In this document: positions 56,900 to 64,000 of the stretch, in pieces
Layout of the letters: each line of letters opens with the position of its first letter
Numbering within the stretch: the first letter of the stretch is position 1
Assembly: GCF_014698825.1 (NCBI RefSeq)
Contig: NZ_JACJTT010000002.1
Location: 186,001-250,000, forward strand
DNA length: 64,000 bases
Reading direction: 5' to 3'
Source of the DNA: Richelia sinica FACHB-800
Lineage (GTDB): Bacteria > Cyanobacteriota > Cyanobacteriia > Cyanobacteriales > Nostocaceae
The notes under the pieces: generated by a model
What the model was told of the DNA's origin: nothing
Databases searched by the model: none
What the model saw: the letters and a program-made list of their open reading frames with translations, nothing else
Translations under genes and position numbers: made by a program

Positions 56900-57964
56900 T
56901 TATCTATTTGCTGCTTCTTGACTCCGCATCAGTTTCTGCACGCTCATGAGTGCGCGATTTAACTCGTAATTACGAACTTCAGGATTTTGCAAATATGCCT
57001 GTTGTTCCTCTTCTATCATTTTCACATCTTGAATAACTAAGCCATCTAGTAGTTTTTGTGCTGCACCAAATAAGCTATCTTTGACGAAACGCCGAAACCA
57101 TATTGGTAATTTGTGCAGTCGCCAAAAGGCGTTGAGTGAGGTGAAGTGAATTAAATAGGCTTTGGTTTGGGTTTCGTTGATGGGACATAATAGACAGTAA
57201 ATTTTAAAGTCTTTTCCCAAGGAAGATACCCAATGAGGGTAAACATAACTTACATCCAATGGTTCAGGGTGTAACCGTCGTAAAGCTGGAAAGAATAGTT
57301 GGGATATAGACCAGATTTTATCGATTTTATAATAGCTTTGGGCTGAATAATGAGCGTCAACACGGTGACTGTCTTCTTCTATATCTTGTAATGAAGCTTC
57401 TGCCCATGCTTGTAAATCTTGATGTAAATGTCCGTGATACATATCCATCAGATTTTCGATTAAATAGGAATAATGGGCCTGACAATTAATGGTGGAGACG
57501 GTAGCAATATAATTGAGGTGATCCCATTCTGGTAAAGACAAAGGTGCGATGGTCGGTTCACCATCACCAGGAAATAACCAAATAAAACCGTCTTGTTCTT
57601 GGACAGGATAGCGACGAATTTTACAACTGGGTAATTTTTGATTAGCGGCTAGATAAGGAACTGTGGAGCATTCACCATGGTTGTTAAAACGCCAACCGTG
57701 ATAGGTACATTCTAATTCATTATCAATCACTTGGCCATGACTGAGTTTAACTTGACGGTGAGGACAACGGTCTTCTAAAGCGTGAACTTTTCCTGTACTA
57801 TCTCGATAAAGAGCGATCGCTTGTTTCCAAATCGTCACTCCTAAAGGTTTATTTGTCACTTCATTACTCTGTGCCACTACATACCAGTGATTGGGATTAA
57901 TACCCAATTGCCGGACATCACGACTTTGTACAACTGGATAAATTGAGGAAATAGATTCAGGCAT
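56900..57964 (-). CDS. Rieske-type aromatic-ring oxygenase family protein
   Basis: Protein of about 354 residues. Rieske [2Fe-2S] ligands are CPHRQ and CTYHGWRF. A mononuclear iron site is suggested by DMYHGHLHQDL (D-x2-H-x-H pattern). It resembles the PAO/TIC55/chlorophyll-oxygenase-like Rieske group but lacks an obvious C-terminal membrane helix; substrate unknown. I chose the ATG at 57964 (MPESISSIYP); an upstream ATG at 58036 would add 24 hydrophobic residues. Divergent from the YbjN-like gene. Confidence 0.88.
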   Translation of the reverse strand: MPESISSIYPVVQSRDVRQLGINPNHWYVVAQSNEVTNKPLGVTIWKQAIALYRDSTGKVHALEDRCPHRQVKLSHGQVIDNELECTYHGWRFNNHGECSTVPYLAANQKLPSCKIRRYPVQEQDGFIWLFPGDGEPTIAPLSLPEWDHLNYIATVSTINCQAHYSYLIENLMDMYHGHLHQDLQAWAEASLQDIEEDSHRVDAHYSAQSYYKIDKIWSISQLFFPALRRLHPEPLDVSYVYPHWVSSLGKDFKIYCLLCPINETQTKAYLIHFTSLNAFWRLHKLPIWFRRFVKDSLFGAAQKLLDGLVIQDVKMIEEEQQAYLQNPEVRNYELNRALMSVQKLMRSQEAANR

Positions 57965-58091
57965 CTGCGGTGGAGAAAATTTAAACAATACATACAAATA
58001 AATTACAATACTTCCTTTCTCACACTTCTTTGGCATCAGCGATACACTATGTTTAGATTCACGTAATACCTATATTGAGGCAAAAATCTGT

Positions 58092-58571
58092 ATGACTAGC
58101 TACCAAGAAACCTTAACTACTAACCCATTGGGAGATGAATTGAGTATAGAAACTGCCAGTATTAACCATGTAGAAATCATTGAAAATGTAATCAGCACCC
58201 TTGACCAAGAAAACAGTGCCATGGTCAGTCATGGGACTGGGGGTGGTTCTCTGTGGAAATTTAAATATGGCAGTGTGGAAGTGTTTGTCCAGCTGACGGG
58301 AACCAGCGATGAAGATACTATTACCATTTGGTCAGCCGTGCTGAAATTGCCTGCTAAGGATGAAACAAGGTTAATGCGTTATTTATTGGAGTTGAACTGT
58401 TCCAGCACCTTTGAAGCGAGATTTGGCATCATTGAAAATCAAGTAGTGGTGATTTCCACACGCACTTTAGCAGAGTTGTCTCCTGGTGAAGTTTCCCGAC
58501 TAATTACCATCGTCGCTACCATAGCAGATAATAATGATGAGGCTTTACAAGCTGAGTTTGGTGTAGCCTAG
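58092..58571 (+). CDS. YbjN-like domain protein
   Basis: Protein of 159 residues with the YbjN/T3SS-chaperone-like fold pattern: an N-terminal helix, GGSLWKFKYGSVEVFVQL strands, LMRYLLELN and FEARFGIIENQVVVISTR. Similar proteins are widespread in cyanobacteria; function uncertain. ATG start. The lipoate-ligase-like gene follows after 21 bases, so an operon is likely. Confidence 0.8.
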   Translation: MTSYQETLTTNPLGDELSIETASINHVEIIENVISTLDQENSAMVSHGTGGGSLWKFKYGSVEVFVQLTGTSDEDTITIWSAVLKLPAKDETRLMRYLLELNCSSTFEARFGIIENQVVVISTRTLAELSPGEVSRLITIVATIADNNDEALQAEFGVA

Positions 58572-58592
58572 AGAATTTGAGATTTTTCATTC

Positions 58593-59324
58593 TTGAAACA
58601 GGTTTGGCGATTAATTCCTTTACTCACAGCTGCTGGAAATGTACACATGGCAGTTGATAAATGGTTATTAGAACAGCACCAGTCAGGAAAACATCCTCCT
58701 TGTTTGCGGTTTTATACTTGGTGGCCAGCAGCCATTTCCCTTGGTTATCATCAACGCCAATACCCGGAATTTTGGCGAAATTTAACTTGGCAAGGTCAAA
58801 AACTGGATTTAGTTCAGCGTCCTACAGGTGGTCGGGCTGTTTTACACCAAGGTGACTTAACCTATGCTGTCATTACCTCTGGACTAACAGGAACTCGACT
58901 ACAAGCATATGCAAAAATATGTGAGTTTTTAATTCAAGGCTGGCGATCGCTTGGTGTAGAGTTGGATTATGGTACAGCCGGGCGGGGTTATATCCACAAC
59001 CCTAATTGTTTTGGTACAGCCACAGGTGCAGATTTAGTGACCGCAGACGGTTGTAAACTCATTGGTAGCGCCCAACTGCGACGGGGTGAAGCAATTCTTC
59101 AACATGGGTCTATGCGACTACAGCCAGATGCAGATTTGTTTCGGCAAGTATTTAACACTGAATCTTTTCACCCAGTCCAGTTACCCCAAAATCTCAACCA
59201 GGAAATCATCATTAATGCTTTAATTGCTGCTGCCTGTGAATGTTTTGATATCCAACTAAAGTTGCAACCTCTGACTGAAGGAGAATGGCAAGCAATTATG
59301 ACAGGAATTTCTGAGTCCGACTAA
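58593..59324 (+). CDS. Lipoate/biotin-protein ligase family protein
   Basis: Protein of 243 residues of the BPL/LplA/LipB fold. Motifs RPTGGRAVLHQGDLTYAVI and DGCKLIGSAQLRRG (conserved lysine) match LplA/LipM-type lipoyl transferases. TTG start at 58593 is used, as the frame opens there. Co-transcribed with the YbjN-like gene. Its 3' end is followed by a Yfr2-like RNA on the opposite strand. Confidence 0.85.
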   Translation: MKQVWRLIPLLTAAGNVHMAVDKWLLEQHQSGKHPPCLRFYTWWPAAISLGYHQRQYPEFWRNLTWQGQKLDLVQRPTGGRAVLHQGDLTYAVITSGLTGTRLQAYAKICEFLIQGWRSLGVELDYGTAGRGYIHNPNCFGTATGADLVTADGCKLIGSAQLRRGEAILQHGSMRLQPDADLFRQVFNTESFHPVQLPQNLNQEIIINALIAAACECFDIQLKLQPLTEGEWQAIMTGISESD

Positions 59325-59335
59325 ATATCACCCAA

Positions 59336-59408
59336 AATTGGAAAAGCGCCTGGGAGTGTTGCCGTGTTTCCACCCCAAGCGCCTTTCTTAAACTTGCTCC
59401 TCACACAC
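59336..59408 (-). ncRNA. yfr2: Yfr2-family (Cyano-1) small RNA, copy A
   Basis: Predicted RNA of about 73 bases on the minus strand. It begins GTGTGTGAGGAGC, complementary to the conserved CTCCTCACAC of Yfr1. A hairpin then carries the loop GGTGGAAACACGGCAACAC (GGAAACA/GGCAACA motifs) and ends in a T run. A -10-like TAATAT lies 6 bases upstream of the start. A 36-base core is identical to copy B at 60012-60087. Family assignment is from memory of the Yfr2 hallmarks. Confidence 0.7.
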
Positions 59409-59493
59409 GAGACGATATTAACACCGTTTTTTCTAAAAGAAAAGTATTTTAGCTAACATTTTTACAAAAAGACATAAATCTCTTGAACTTCTG

Positions 59494-59511
59494 TTCGTGC
59501 ACCGTGGCGCA
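59494..59511 (+). repeat. Degenerate TTCGCG-type repeat copy
   Basis: TTCGTGCACCGTGGCGCA, a diverged member of the dispersed GC-rich repeat. Confidence 0.6.
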
Positions 59512-59630
59512 GAAAGAAGAAGACAGAAGTTACAGAAGTTGCAGGAGTTACAGAATAATTAATGTGATTGCTGCTGAATTCTTGCATTTTTAAACTCCTA
59601 TTCTCCCAGTGTGCCTTAGGAATACTCCTG

Positions 59631-59802
59631 TTCGCGTAGCGTGCCGGAGGCATACTTCTGTACGGGCGGGTTTACCAAAATTCTCGTTCATAGTTGATGA
59701 TATCTGTAAACCCGCCCCTACTGACTCCTGTTCGCGTAGCGTGCCGTAGGCATACTTCTGCAACTCCTGAACTTCTGTTCGCGCAGCGTGCCGAAGGCAT
59801 AC
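59631..59802 (+). repeat. Three copies of CGC-GTA-GCG/TGCC-GTA-GGCA repeat
   Basis: Copies at 59631-59655, 59731-59755 and 59778-59802, each TTCGCG(T/C)AGCGTGCCG followed by (T/G/A)AGGCATAC. Each holds two mini-palindromes, CGCGTAGCG and TGCCGTAGGCA. Confidence 0.85.
59664..59717. repeat. 54-bp element with perfect 12-bp inverted ends
   Basis: GGGCGGGTTTAC (59664-59675) and GTAAACCCGCCC (59706-59717) flank 30 bases. Inserted between two copies of the GC-rich repeat. Confidence 0.8.
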
Positions 59803-59993
59803 TCCTGACTCCTGAACTTCTGACTTCTGAACTCCTGACTCCTGAACTTCTGAACTTCTGAACTCCTGACTCCTGAACTTCTGAACTTCTGAACTCCTGA
59901 CTTCTGAACTTCTGAACTTCTGAACTCCTGACTCCTGAACTTCTGAACTTCTGAACTCCTGACTTCTGAACTTCTGAACTTCTGAACTCCTCA
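59803..59993. repeat. Tandem GAACTTCT/GAACTCCT array
   Basis: About 24 imperfect 7-8-base units of the type GAACTTCT, GAACTCCT, GACTTCT and GACTCCT. Frames across it encode only low-complexity EVQKFRSS repeats and are not genes. Confidence 0.9.
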
Positions 59994-60011
59994 ATCCCTA
60001 AATATTCGCCC

Positions 60012-60087
60012 AAATAAAAAACGCCTGGGAGTGTTGCCGTGTTTCCACCCCAAGCGCTTTTTAAGTTCAACATTGCTCCTCACACAC
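60012..60087 (-). ncRNA. yfr2: Yfr2-family (Cyano-1) small RNA, copy B
   Basis: Second predicted RNA of about 76 bases on the minus strand: same start GTGTGTGAGGAGC, same 36-base hairpin core as copy A, ending in GGCGTTTTTTATT. A -10-like TATGGT lies 6 bases upstream. The arms of the stem differ slightly from copy A while the loop is identical, as expected for a functional RNA. Confidence 0.7.
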
Positions 60088-60284
60088 TAGTTAACCATAT
60101 CACTGGAATCCTACTGTGGCAACTAGAGATAGTGACACTTTAGTAACTGCGCTATGTCTGAGATAAAGAGAATATTTAACTTAATACCAGAAAAATTTAT
60201 CACAGGTATGATGACTGTGAGTTTGCAAAAAAACTAAACTGACACTAAACGCACTGGTGCAAATACTTTTAACTGGAGTTAAAA
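60088..60284. other. Promoter region of phosphoketolase
   Basis: About 200 bases between the small RNA start and the phosphoketolase ATG; carries promoters for both divergent transcripts. Confidence 0.4.
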
Positions 60285-62666
60285 ATGACCTTAGCCAGCA
60301 CTCCACAAACTAAGCCGTTAACAGAAGCAGAATTACAAAAAATTAACGCTTATTGGCGTGCCGCCAATTATCTCTCCGTTGGGCAAATATATCTCCTCGA
60401 CAACCCCCTGCTGCGAGAACCACTCAAACAAGAGCATGTTAAACCTAGATTGTTGGGACATTGGGGAACTACACCAGGACTGAACTTTATCTATGTCCAT
60501 CTCAACCGAGTCATTAAAAAATACGATCTCAACACAATTTACATTGCTGGCCCCGGTCATGGCGGCCCCGGACTAGTCGCTAATACTTACTTAGAAGGAA
60601 CTTACAGCGAATATTATCCCCACATTTCCCAAGATGCAGAGGGAATGAAAAAACTGTTTAAACAATTCTCTTTTCCTGGTGGTATACCCAGCCACGTGGC
60701 ACCAGAAACCCCTGGTTCTATCCATGAGGGGGGAGAACTAGGTTATGCCCTTGTTCATGCCTATGGTGCCGCCTATGATAACCCAGACTTGATAGTTGCA
60801 GCGGTAGTGGGTGATGGAGAAGCGGAAACAGGGGCATTAGCTACTAGCTGGCACTCTAATAAATTCCTTAACCCTGTCAATGATGGGGCAGTTTTACCAA
60901 TTTTGCATTTAAACGGCTATAAAATTGCCAATCCTACCGTCTTAGCACGATTAAGCCATAGAGAACTGGAAAGCTTATTTATCGGCTATGGCTATAAACC
61001 TTACTTTGTGGAAGGTTCAGACCCCACTGAAGTACACCAAAAAATGGCGGCTACTTTAGATACAATCATAGGGGAAATTCAGGGGATTCAAAGAGAAGCG
61101 CGGGTACATGGCTTCAAAGAACGACCCCAATGGCCAATGATTATTTTGCGGACTCCTAAAGGTTGGACTGGGCCAAAGGAAGTAGACGGGAAGAAAACAG
61201 AAGATTATTGGCGATCGCACCAAGTCCCCTTTGGCGATGTTGCAGGTAAACCAGAACACCTGAAATTGCTAGAAGACTGGATGCGGAGTTACAAACCAGA
61301 GGAACTCTTCGACGCTAACGGTAAACTTATTCCTGAATTGGCAGAACTTGCCCCCACAGGACAACGCCGGATGGGCGACAATCCCCACGCCAACGGTGGT
61401 GTGTTGCTGCGTGACTTAATCATGCCAGATTTCCAAAATTACGCTGTGGATGTTCCCACACCAGGGAAAGCGATTGCCGAAGCAACGAAAGTCACAGGTA
61501 AATTTTTGCGGGATGTGATGAAACAAAATTTGGAGAGTCGCAACTTCCGCATCTTTGGCCCTGATGAAACCGCATCCAACCGCATTGACCCCGTATTAGA
61601 AGTCACAGACCGTACTTGGGCTGCTCAAATTCTCCCCGAAGACGACCATTTATCACCCAATGGTCGGGTGATGGAAATTCTCAGCGAAACCAACTGTCAA
61701 GGCTGGTTAGAAGGTTATCTACTTACTGGTCGTCATGGTTTCTTCTCTTGCTATGAGGCGTTTATTCATATCATTGATTCCATGTTCAACCAACATGCAA
61801 AATGGTTGAAAACCACCAGGCATATTCCTTGGAGAAGACCAATTGCTTCTTTAAATTATCTGCTGACTTCCCATGTGTGGCGACAAGACCATAATGGTTT
61901 TTCTCACCAAGACCCTGGTTTTATTGACCATGTAATTAACAAAAAAGCCGAAATTATTCGCGTCTATTTACCACCAGATGCCAACACGTTGCTGTCAGTA
62001 ACTGACCACTGTTTAAGAAGCCGTCACTATATCAATGTAATTGTGGCTGGAAAACAACCAGCATTACAATATTTAGATATGGATGCAGCCATTAAACACT
62101 GCACCAAGGGTTTAGGTATTTGGGAATGGGCTAGCAGTGATTTGGATAGTGAACCAGATGTGGTGATGGCTTGTGCTGGGGATATTCCCACCTTAGAAAC
62201 CCTAGCAGCAGTAGACATTCTGCGGCAAAATTTCCCTGATTTAAAGGTGAGGGTGGTGAATGTGGTGAATTTGATGAAATTACAGCCACAAAGTGAACAT
62301 CCTCATGGTTTAAGTAGCAAAGACTTCGATACGATTTTCACTACTGATAAACCCATCATCTTTGCTTTTCATGGCTATCCTTGGTTGATTCATCGTTTAA
62401 CCTATCGCCATACAAATCATAAAAACTTGCATGTGCGTGGTTATAAGGAAGAGGGAACGACAACTACACCTTTTGATATGGTGGTAATGAATGACCTTGA
62501 CCGCTTCCATTTGGTGATGGATGTCATCGACCGTGTACCAAAATTAGGTTATAAAGCGGCTTATGTGAAGCAGAAACTGCAAGATAAATTGATTGAACAT
62601 AAGCAGTACATTACCCAGTACGGTGAAGATATGCCGGAAATTCGGGACTGGAAATGGCCTTATTAA
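60285..62666 (+). CDS. xfp: Phosphoketolase (Xfp family)
   Basis: Thiamine-diphosphate enzyme of 793 residues, splitting xylulose 5-phosphate and/or fructose 6-phosphate to acetyl phosphate and the corresponding aldose phosphate. Motifs: [61 protein letters not shown] (TPP binding), [30 protein letters not shown]. Length is typical of the family (about 790-820). ATG start. In cyanobacteria it connects the pentose-phosphate/Calvin cycle to acetyl-CoA. Apparently monocistronic. Confidence 0.96.
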   Translation: MTLASTPQTKPLTEAELQKINAYWRAANYLSVGQIYLLDNPLLREPLKQEHVKPRLLGHWGTTPGLNFIYVHLNRVIKKYDLNTIYIAGPGHGGPGLVANTYLEGTYSEYYPHISQDAEGMKKLFKQFSFPGGIPSHVAPETPGSIHEGGELGYALVHAYGAAYDNPDLIVAAVVGDGEAETGALATSWHSNKFLNPVNDGAVLPILHLNGYKIANPTVLARLSHRELESLFIGYGYKPYFVEGSDPTEVHQKMAATLDTIIGEIQGIQREARVHGFKERPQWPMIILRTPKGWTGPKEVDGKKTEDYWRSHQVPFGDVAGKPEHLKLLEDWMRSYKPEELFDANGKLIPELAELAPTGQRRMGDNPHANGGVLLRDLIMPDFQNYAVDVPTPGKAIAEATKVTGKFLRDVMKQNLESRNFRIFGPDETASNRIDPVLEVTDRTWAAQILPEDDHLSPNGRVMEILSETNCQGWLEGYLLTGRHGFFSCYEAFIHIIDSMFNQHAKWLKTTRHIPWRRPIASLNYLLTSHVWRQDHNGFSHQDPGFIDHVINKKAEIIRVYLPPDANTLLSVTDHCLRSRHYINVIVAGKQPALQYLDMDAAIKHCTKGLGIWEWASSDLDSEPDVVMACAGDIPTLETLAAVDILRQNFPDLKVRVVNVVNLMKLQPQSEHPHGLSSKDFDTIFTTDKPIIFAFHGYPWLIHRLTYRHTNHKNLHVRGYKEEGTTTTPFDMVVMNDLDRFHLVMDVIDRVPKLGYKAAYVKQKLQDKLIEHKQYITQYGEDMPEIRDWKWPY

Positions 62667-62709
62667 TGTAGTATCCCAATTCGCCAAAAGCACAACCAAC
62701 ACATTGATA

Positions 62710-62768
62710 AAGCCCCTCCCCAACCCTCCCCGCTTGCGGGGAGGGTGCGCGATAGCGCGGGTGGGGTA
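62710..62768. repeat. C-rich palindromic dispersed repeat
   Basis: Hairpin CCCTCCCC/GGGGAGGG at 62724-62745 followed by GCGCGATAGCGCGGGTGGGGT. Typical GC-rich Nostocales spacer repeat; no coding potential. Confidence 0.75.
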
Positions 62769-62800
62769 ATCATCTGTTGCCGACATTTTTCGATTTGGTA

Positions 62801-62896
62801 TTAGGCCTCTGGTGAAAATGAATGTAGAGACGTTCCGTCGGAACGTCTCTACAAGGGTTTCAAACCCAGCACATTTAATTACCACCAGATGCCTAT
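62801..62896 (+). repeat. MITE-like element with TCTGGTG termini, short copy
   Basis: TTAGGCCTCTGGTG (62801-62814) and CACCAGATGCCTAT (62883-62896) are near-perfect inverted repeats (12 of 14). Inside is a hairpin GTAGAGACGTTCCG/CGGAACGTCTCTAC. Matches the minus strand of 53169-53370. Ends 10 bases before the stop codon of the trpD-like gene. Confidence 0.75.
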
Positions 62897-62906
62897 TTGC
62901 ATCAGA

Positions 62907-63968
62907 TTATGCTGATGAATGATTTGCCAAGCAGGATATCAACTGCTGTAATTTCTGCGCGACTGCACCACTCTTGAATAATTCTGTGGCTGTGGTCATA
63001 CCGGATATCATATCTGCACAAACACCGCTACGCCACAGATAAAATCCTCCATTCCATAGGGCTGTTTGCATCATTTCTCCCGCTTCTCCTGCTACAACAG
63101 CTTTGAGGTCTTGGATAACTTGCTGTGGAGAAACTAATGGCACATTTTTAGATGTGATGCCATAGTCACGGGGTGCTAGGTGTAAACGTTCTAGTTGTTG
63201 AGGTGTGGTAGGTGAAGATAAACCAATAATAGCTGTGCGATCGCGTGGTAAGTCACAACTACCTTCTAAACCCTTGATAAAAGTGAATTGCTTTATCCCT
63301 CGTAAACCCAAGGCTGTATGAAACATAGCTTCTGTGGGAGGATGGACAAACCCAGCCATAACATGAGCATTTCCACCATAGGGACTCCAAATTAACTCCA
63401 TTGTGGCTAAGGGTGGACGTTTACCTAGTTGGTCTCGGTATTCCCACAGGGTTTGAGTCAGGGGAAAGTGCTTTGGTGTGTAAATAAAACCAATGTCTGT
63501 TTGCTCAAATATCTGCTGAATTTGGGGCAGTGAATAACCAGACCAATCAACTCCCAAACCTTGCCATACTTCTATTAAGGGTAAACCATATTTGGTGGGT
63601 AGGCGATCGCCTCCGTGCATAATTACGGTTTTTCCCACAGTTGTCAGTAATAATGCGATGATCGGTGTAATGGGAGAAGTACGGACTCTACCATCGTAGG
63701 GTACACCTAATACTATGACTGGTTGTTCACTATCTCTGGGTTGTAGTTTTGGTCCCAATTCCTCATAAGCATCCAACATCCCGGCTAATTCTTCCCCGGT
63801 AGGACGTTTAATGCGGTGAGCAATTAAAAAAGCACCTATCTGGGCTGGTTTCGCTTCAGCTAACAACATCATTTTTGTAGCTGTAGCAGCTTCCTCACGG
63901 GCGAGATTTTCTGTTGTATGGCTACCACTACCTACTTTTTGTAATAGTTGTCGAAATAAATTACTCAT
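62907..63968 (-). CDS. TrpD-like (anthranilate phosphoribosyltransferase family) protein
   Basis: Protein of 353 residues of the glycosyltransferase family 3 fold. N-terminal helices TKMMLLAEAKPAQIGAFLIA, then VPYDGRVRTSPITPI and HGGDRLPTKYG at the nucleotide/phosphate sites. The canonical TrpD motif GTGGD is replaced by GVPYDGR, as in TrpD2/YbiB-like paralogues that bind nucleic acids rather than acting in tryptophan synthesis. ATG start near 63968. The stop lies next to a MITE-like repeat. A role in tryptophan synthesis is not supported. Confidence 0.85.
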   Translation of the reverse strand: MSNLFRQLLQKVGSGSHTTENLAREEAATATKMMLLAEAKPAQIGAFLIAHRIKRPTGEELAGMLDAYEELGPKLQPRDSEQPVIVLGVPYDGRVRTSPITPIIALLLTTVGKTVIMHGGDRLPTKYGLPLIEVWQGLGVDWSGYSLPQIQQIFEQTDIGFIYTPKHFPLTQTLWEYRDQLGKRPPLATMELIWSPYGGNAHVMAGFVHPPTEAMFHTALGLRGIKQFTFIKGLEGSCDLPRDRTAIIGLSSPTTPQQLERLHLAPRDYGITSKNVPLVSPQQVIQDLKAVVAGEAGEMMQTALWNGGFYLWRSGVCADMISGMTTATELFKSGAVAQKLQQLISCLANHSSA

Positions 63969-64000
63969 AGTTGTAAATTTTTATAAGTGCAAAGGGTTAG

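Noticed and set aside
59590-60073. Two overlapping minus-strand frames of about 133 codons
   Set aside because: They translate a tandem DNA repeat into EVQKFRSS-type low-complexity sequence and overlap each other; not genes.
62907-63968. Annotation as trpD of tryptophan synthesis
   Set aside because: The GTGGD substrate motif is replaced by GVPYDGR; it fits TrpD2-like paralogues better.

Overview
The window comes from a chromosome of a filamentous, probably heterocyst-forming cyanobacterium (Nostocales; Nostoc/Anabaena/Calothrix-like). This rests on many HIP1 octamers (GCGATCGC), psbV beside petE, a RuBisCO activase with a small-subunit-like tail, PII with the cyanobacterial RGSEY loop, a CphB-type phytochrome, many multidomain histidine kinases, and dense families of short dispersed repeats in the spacers. 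No tRNA, rRNA, CRISPR array or complete prophage was found. No complete new multi-gene system could be demonstrated. The nearest candidates are an insertion at the 3' end of smc, a pair of small RNAs, a two-cysteine photoreceptor kinase and several proteins that have lost catalytic motifs.

Layout. 1-7.6 kb: smc (5' end outside the window), then a nuclease-like/SEC-C gene that sits between the intact smc 3' end and a second, decayed smc 3' end, then a PRC-barrel gene. 7.7-9.0 kb: an IS200/IS605-type tnpB with an in-frame amber codon, abutting a CPA2 cation/H+ antiporter gene. 11-18 kb: small conserved proteins, a large repeat protein and hslO (Hsp33). 18-22 kb: a hybrid histidine kinase whose GAF domain carries both cysteines of a DXCF cyanobacteriochrome. 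22.5-27 kb: two radical-SAM-type proteins, RuBisCO activase and a histidine kinase with degenerate ATP-binding boxes.

27-36 kb: a YcgR/YcgQ-like permease pair, a beta-propeller-like protein, a bacteriophytochrome kinase overlapping its response regulator, a Crp/Fnr regulator and a modA without modBC. 36.5-41.6 kb: the electron-transfer cluster psbV, petE and a cytochrome c6-like gene, followed by a CHAT-TPR protein and glnB (PII). 42-52 kb: a START-like protein, aspA with a DUF362 gene, ppa, panD with a degenerate metallo-beta-lactamase-fold protein, a second histidine kinase and a DUF928 protein.

52-64 kb: small hypothetical genes, class I fructose-bisphosphate aldolase, a Rieske oxygenase, a YbjN-like gene with a lipoate-ligase-like gene, a repeat-rich spacer flanked by two near-identical Yfr2-like small RNAs, phosphoketolase, and a TrpD-like phosphoribosyltransferase.

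Functional themes are photosynthetic electron transport and carbon flux (psbV, petE, c6-like protein, rca, fba, xfp), nitrogen/carbon sensing (glnB, aspA), light and two-component signalling (four kinases, one separate response regulator), and heavy shaping of spacers by MITE-like and palindromic repeats. One such repeat appears to have entered the smc reading frame.
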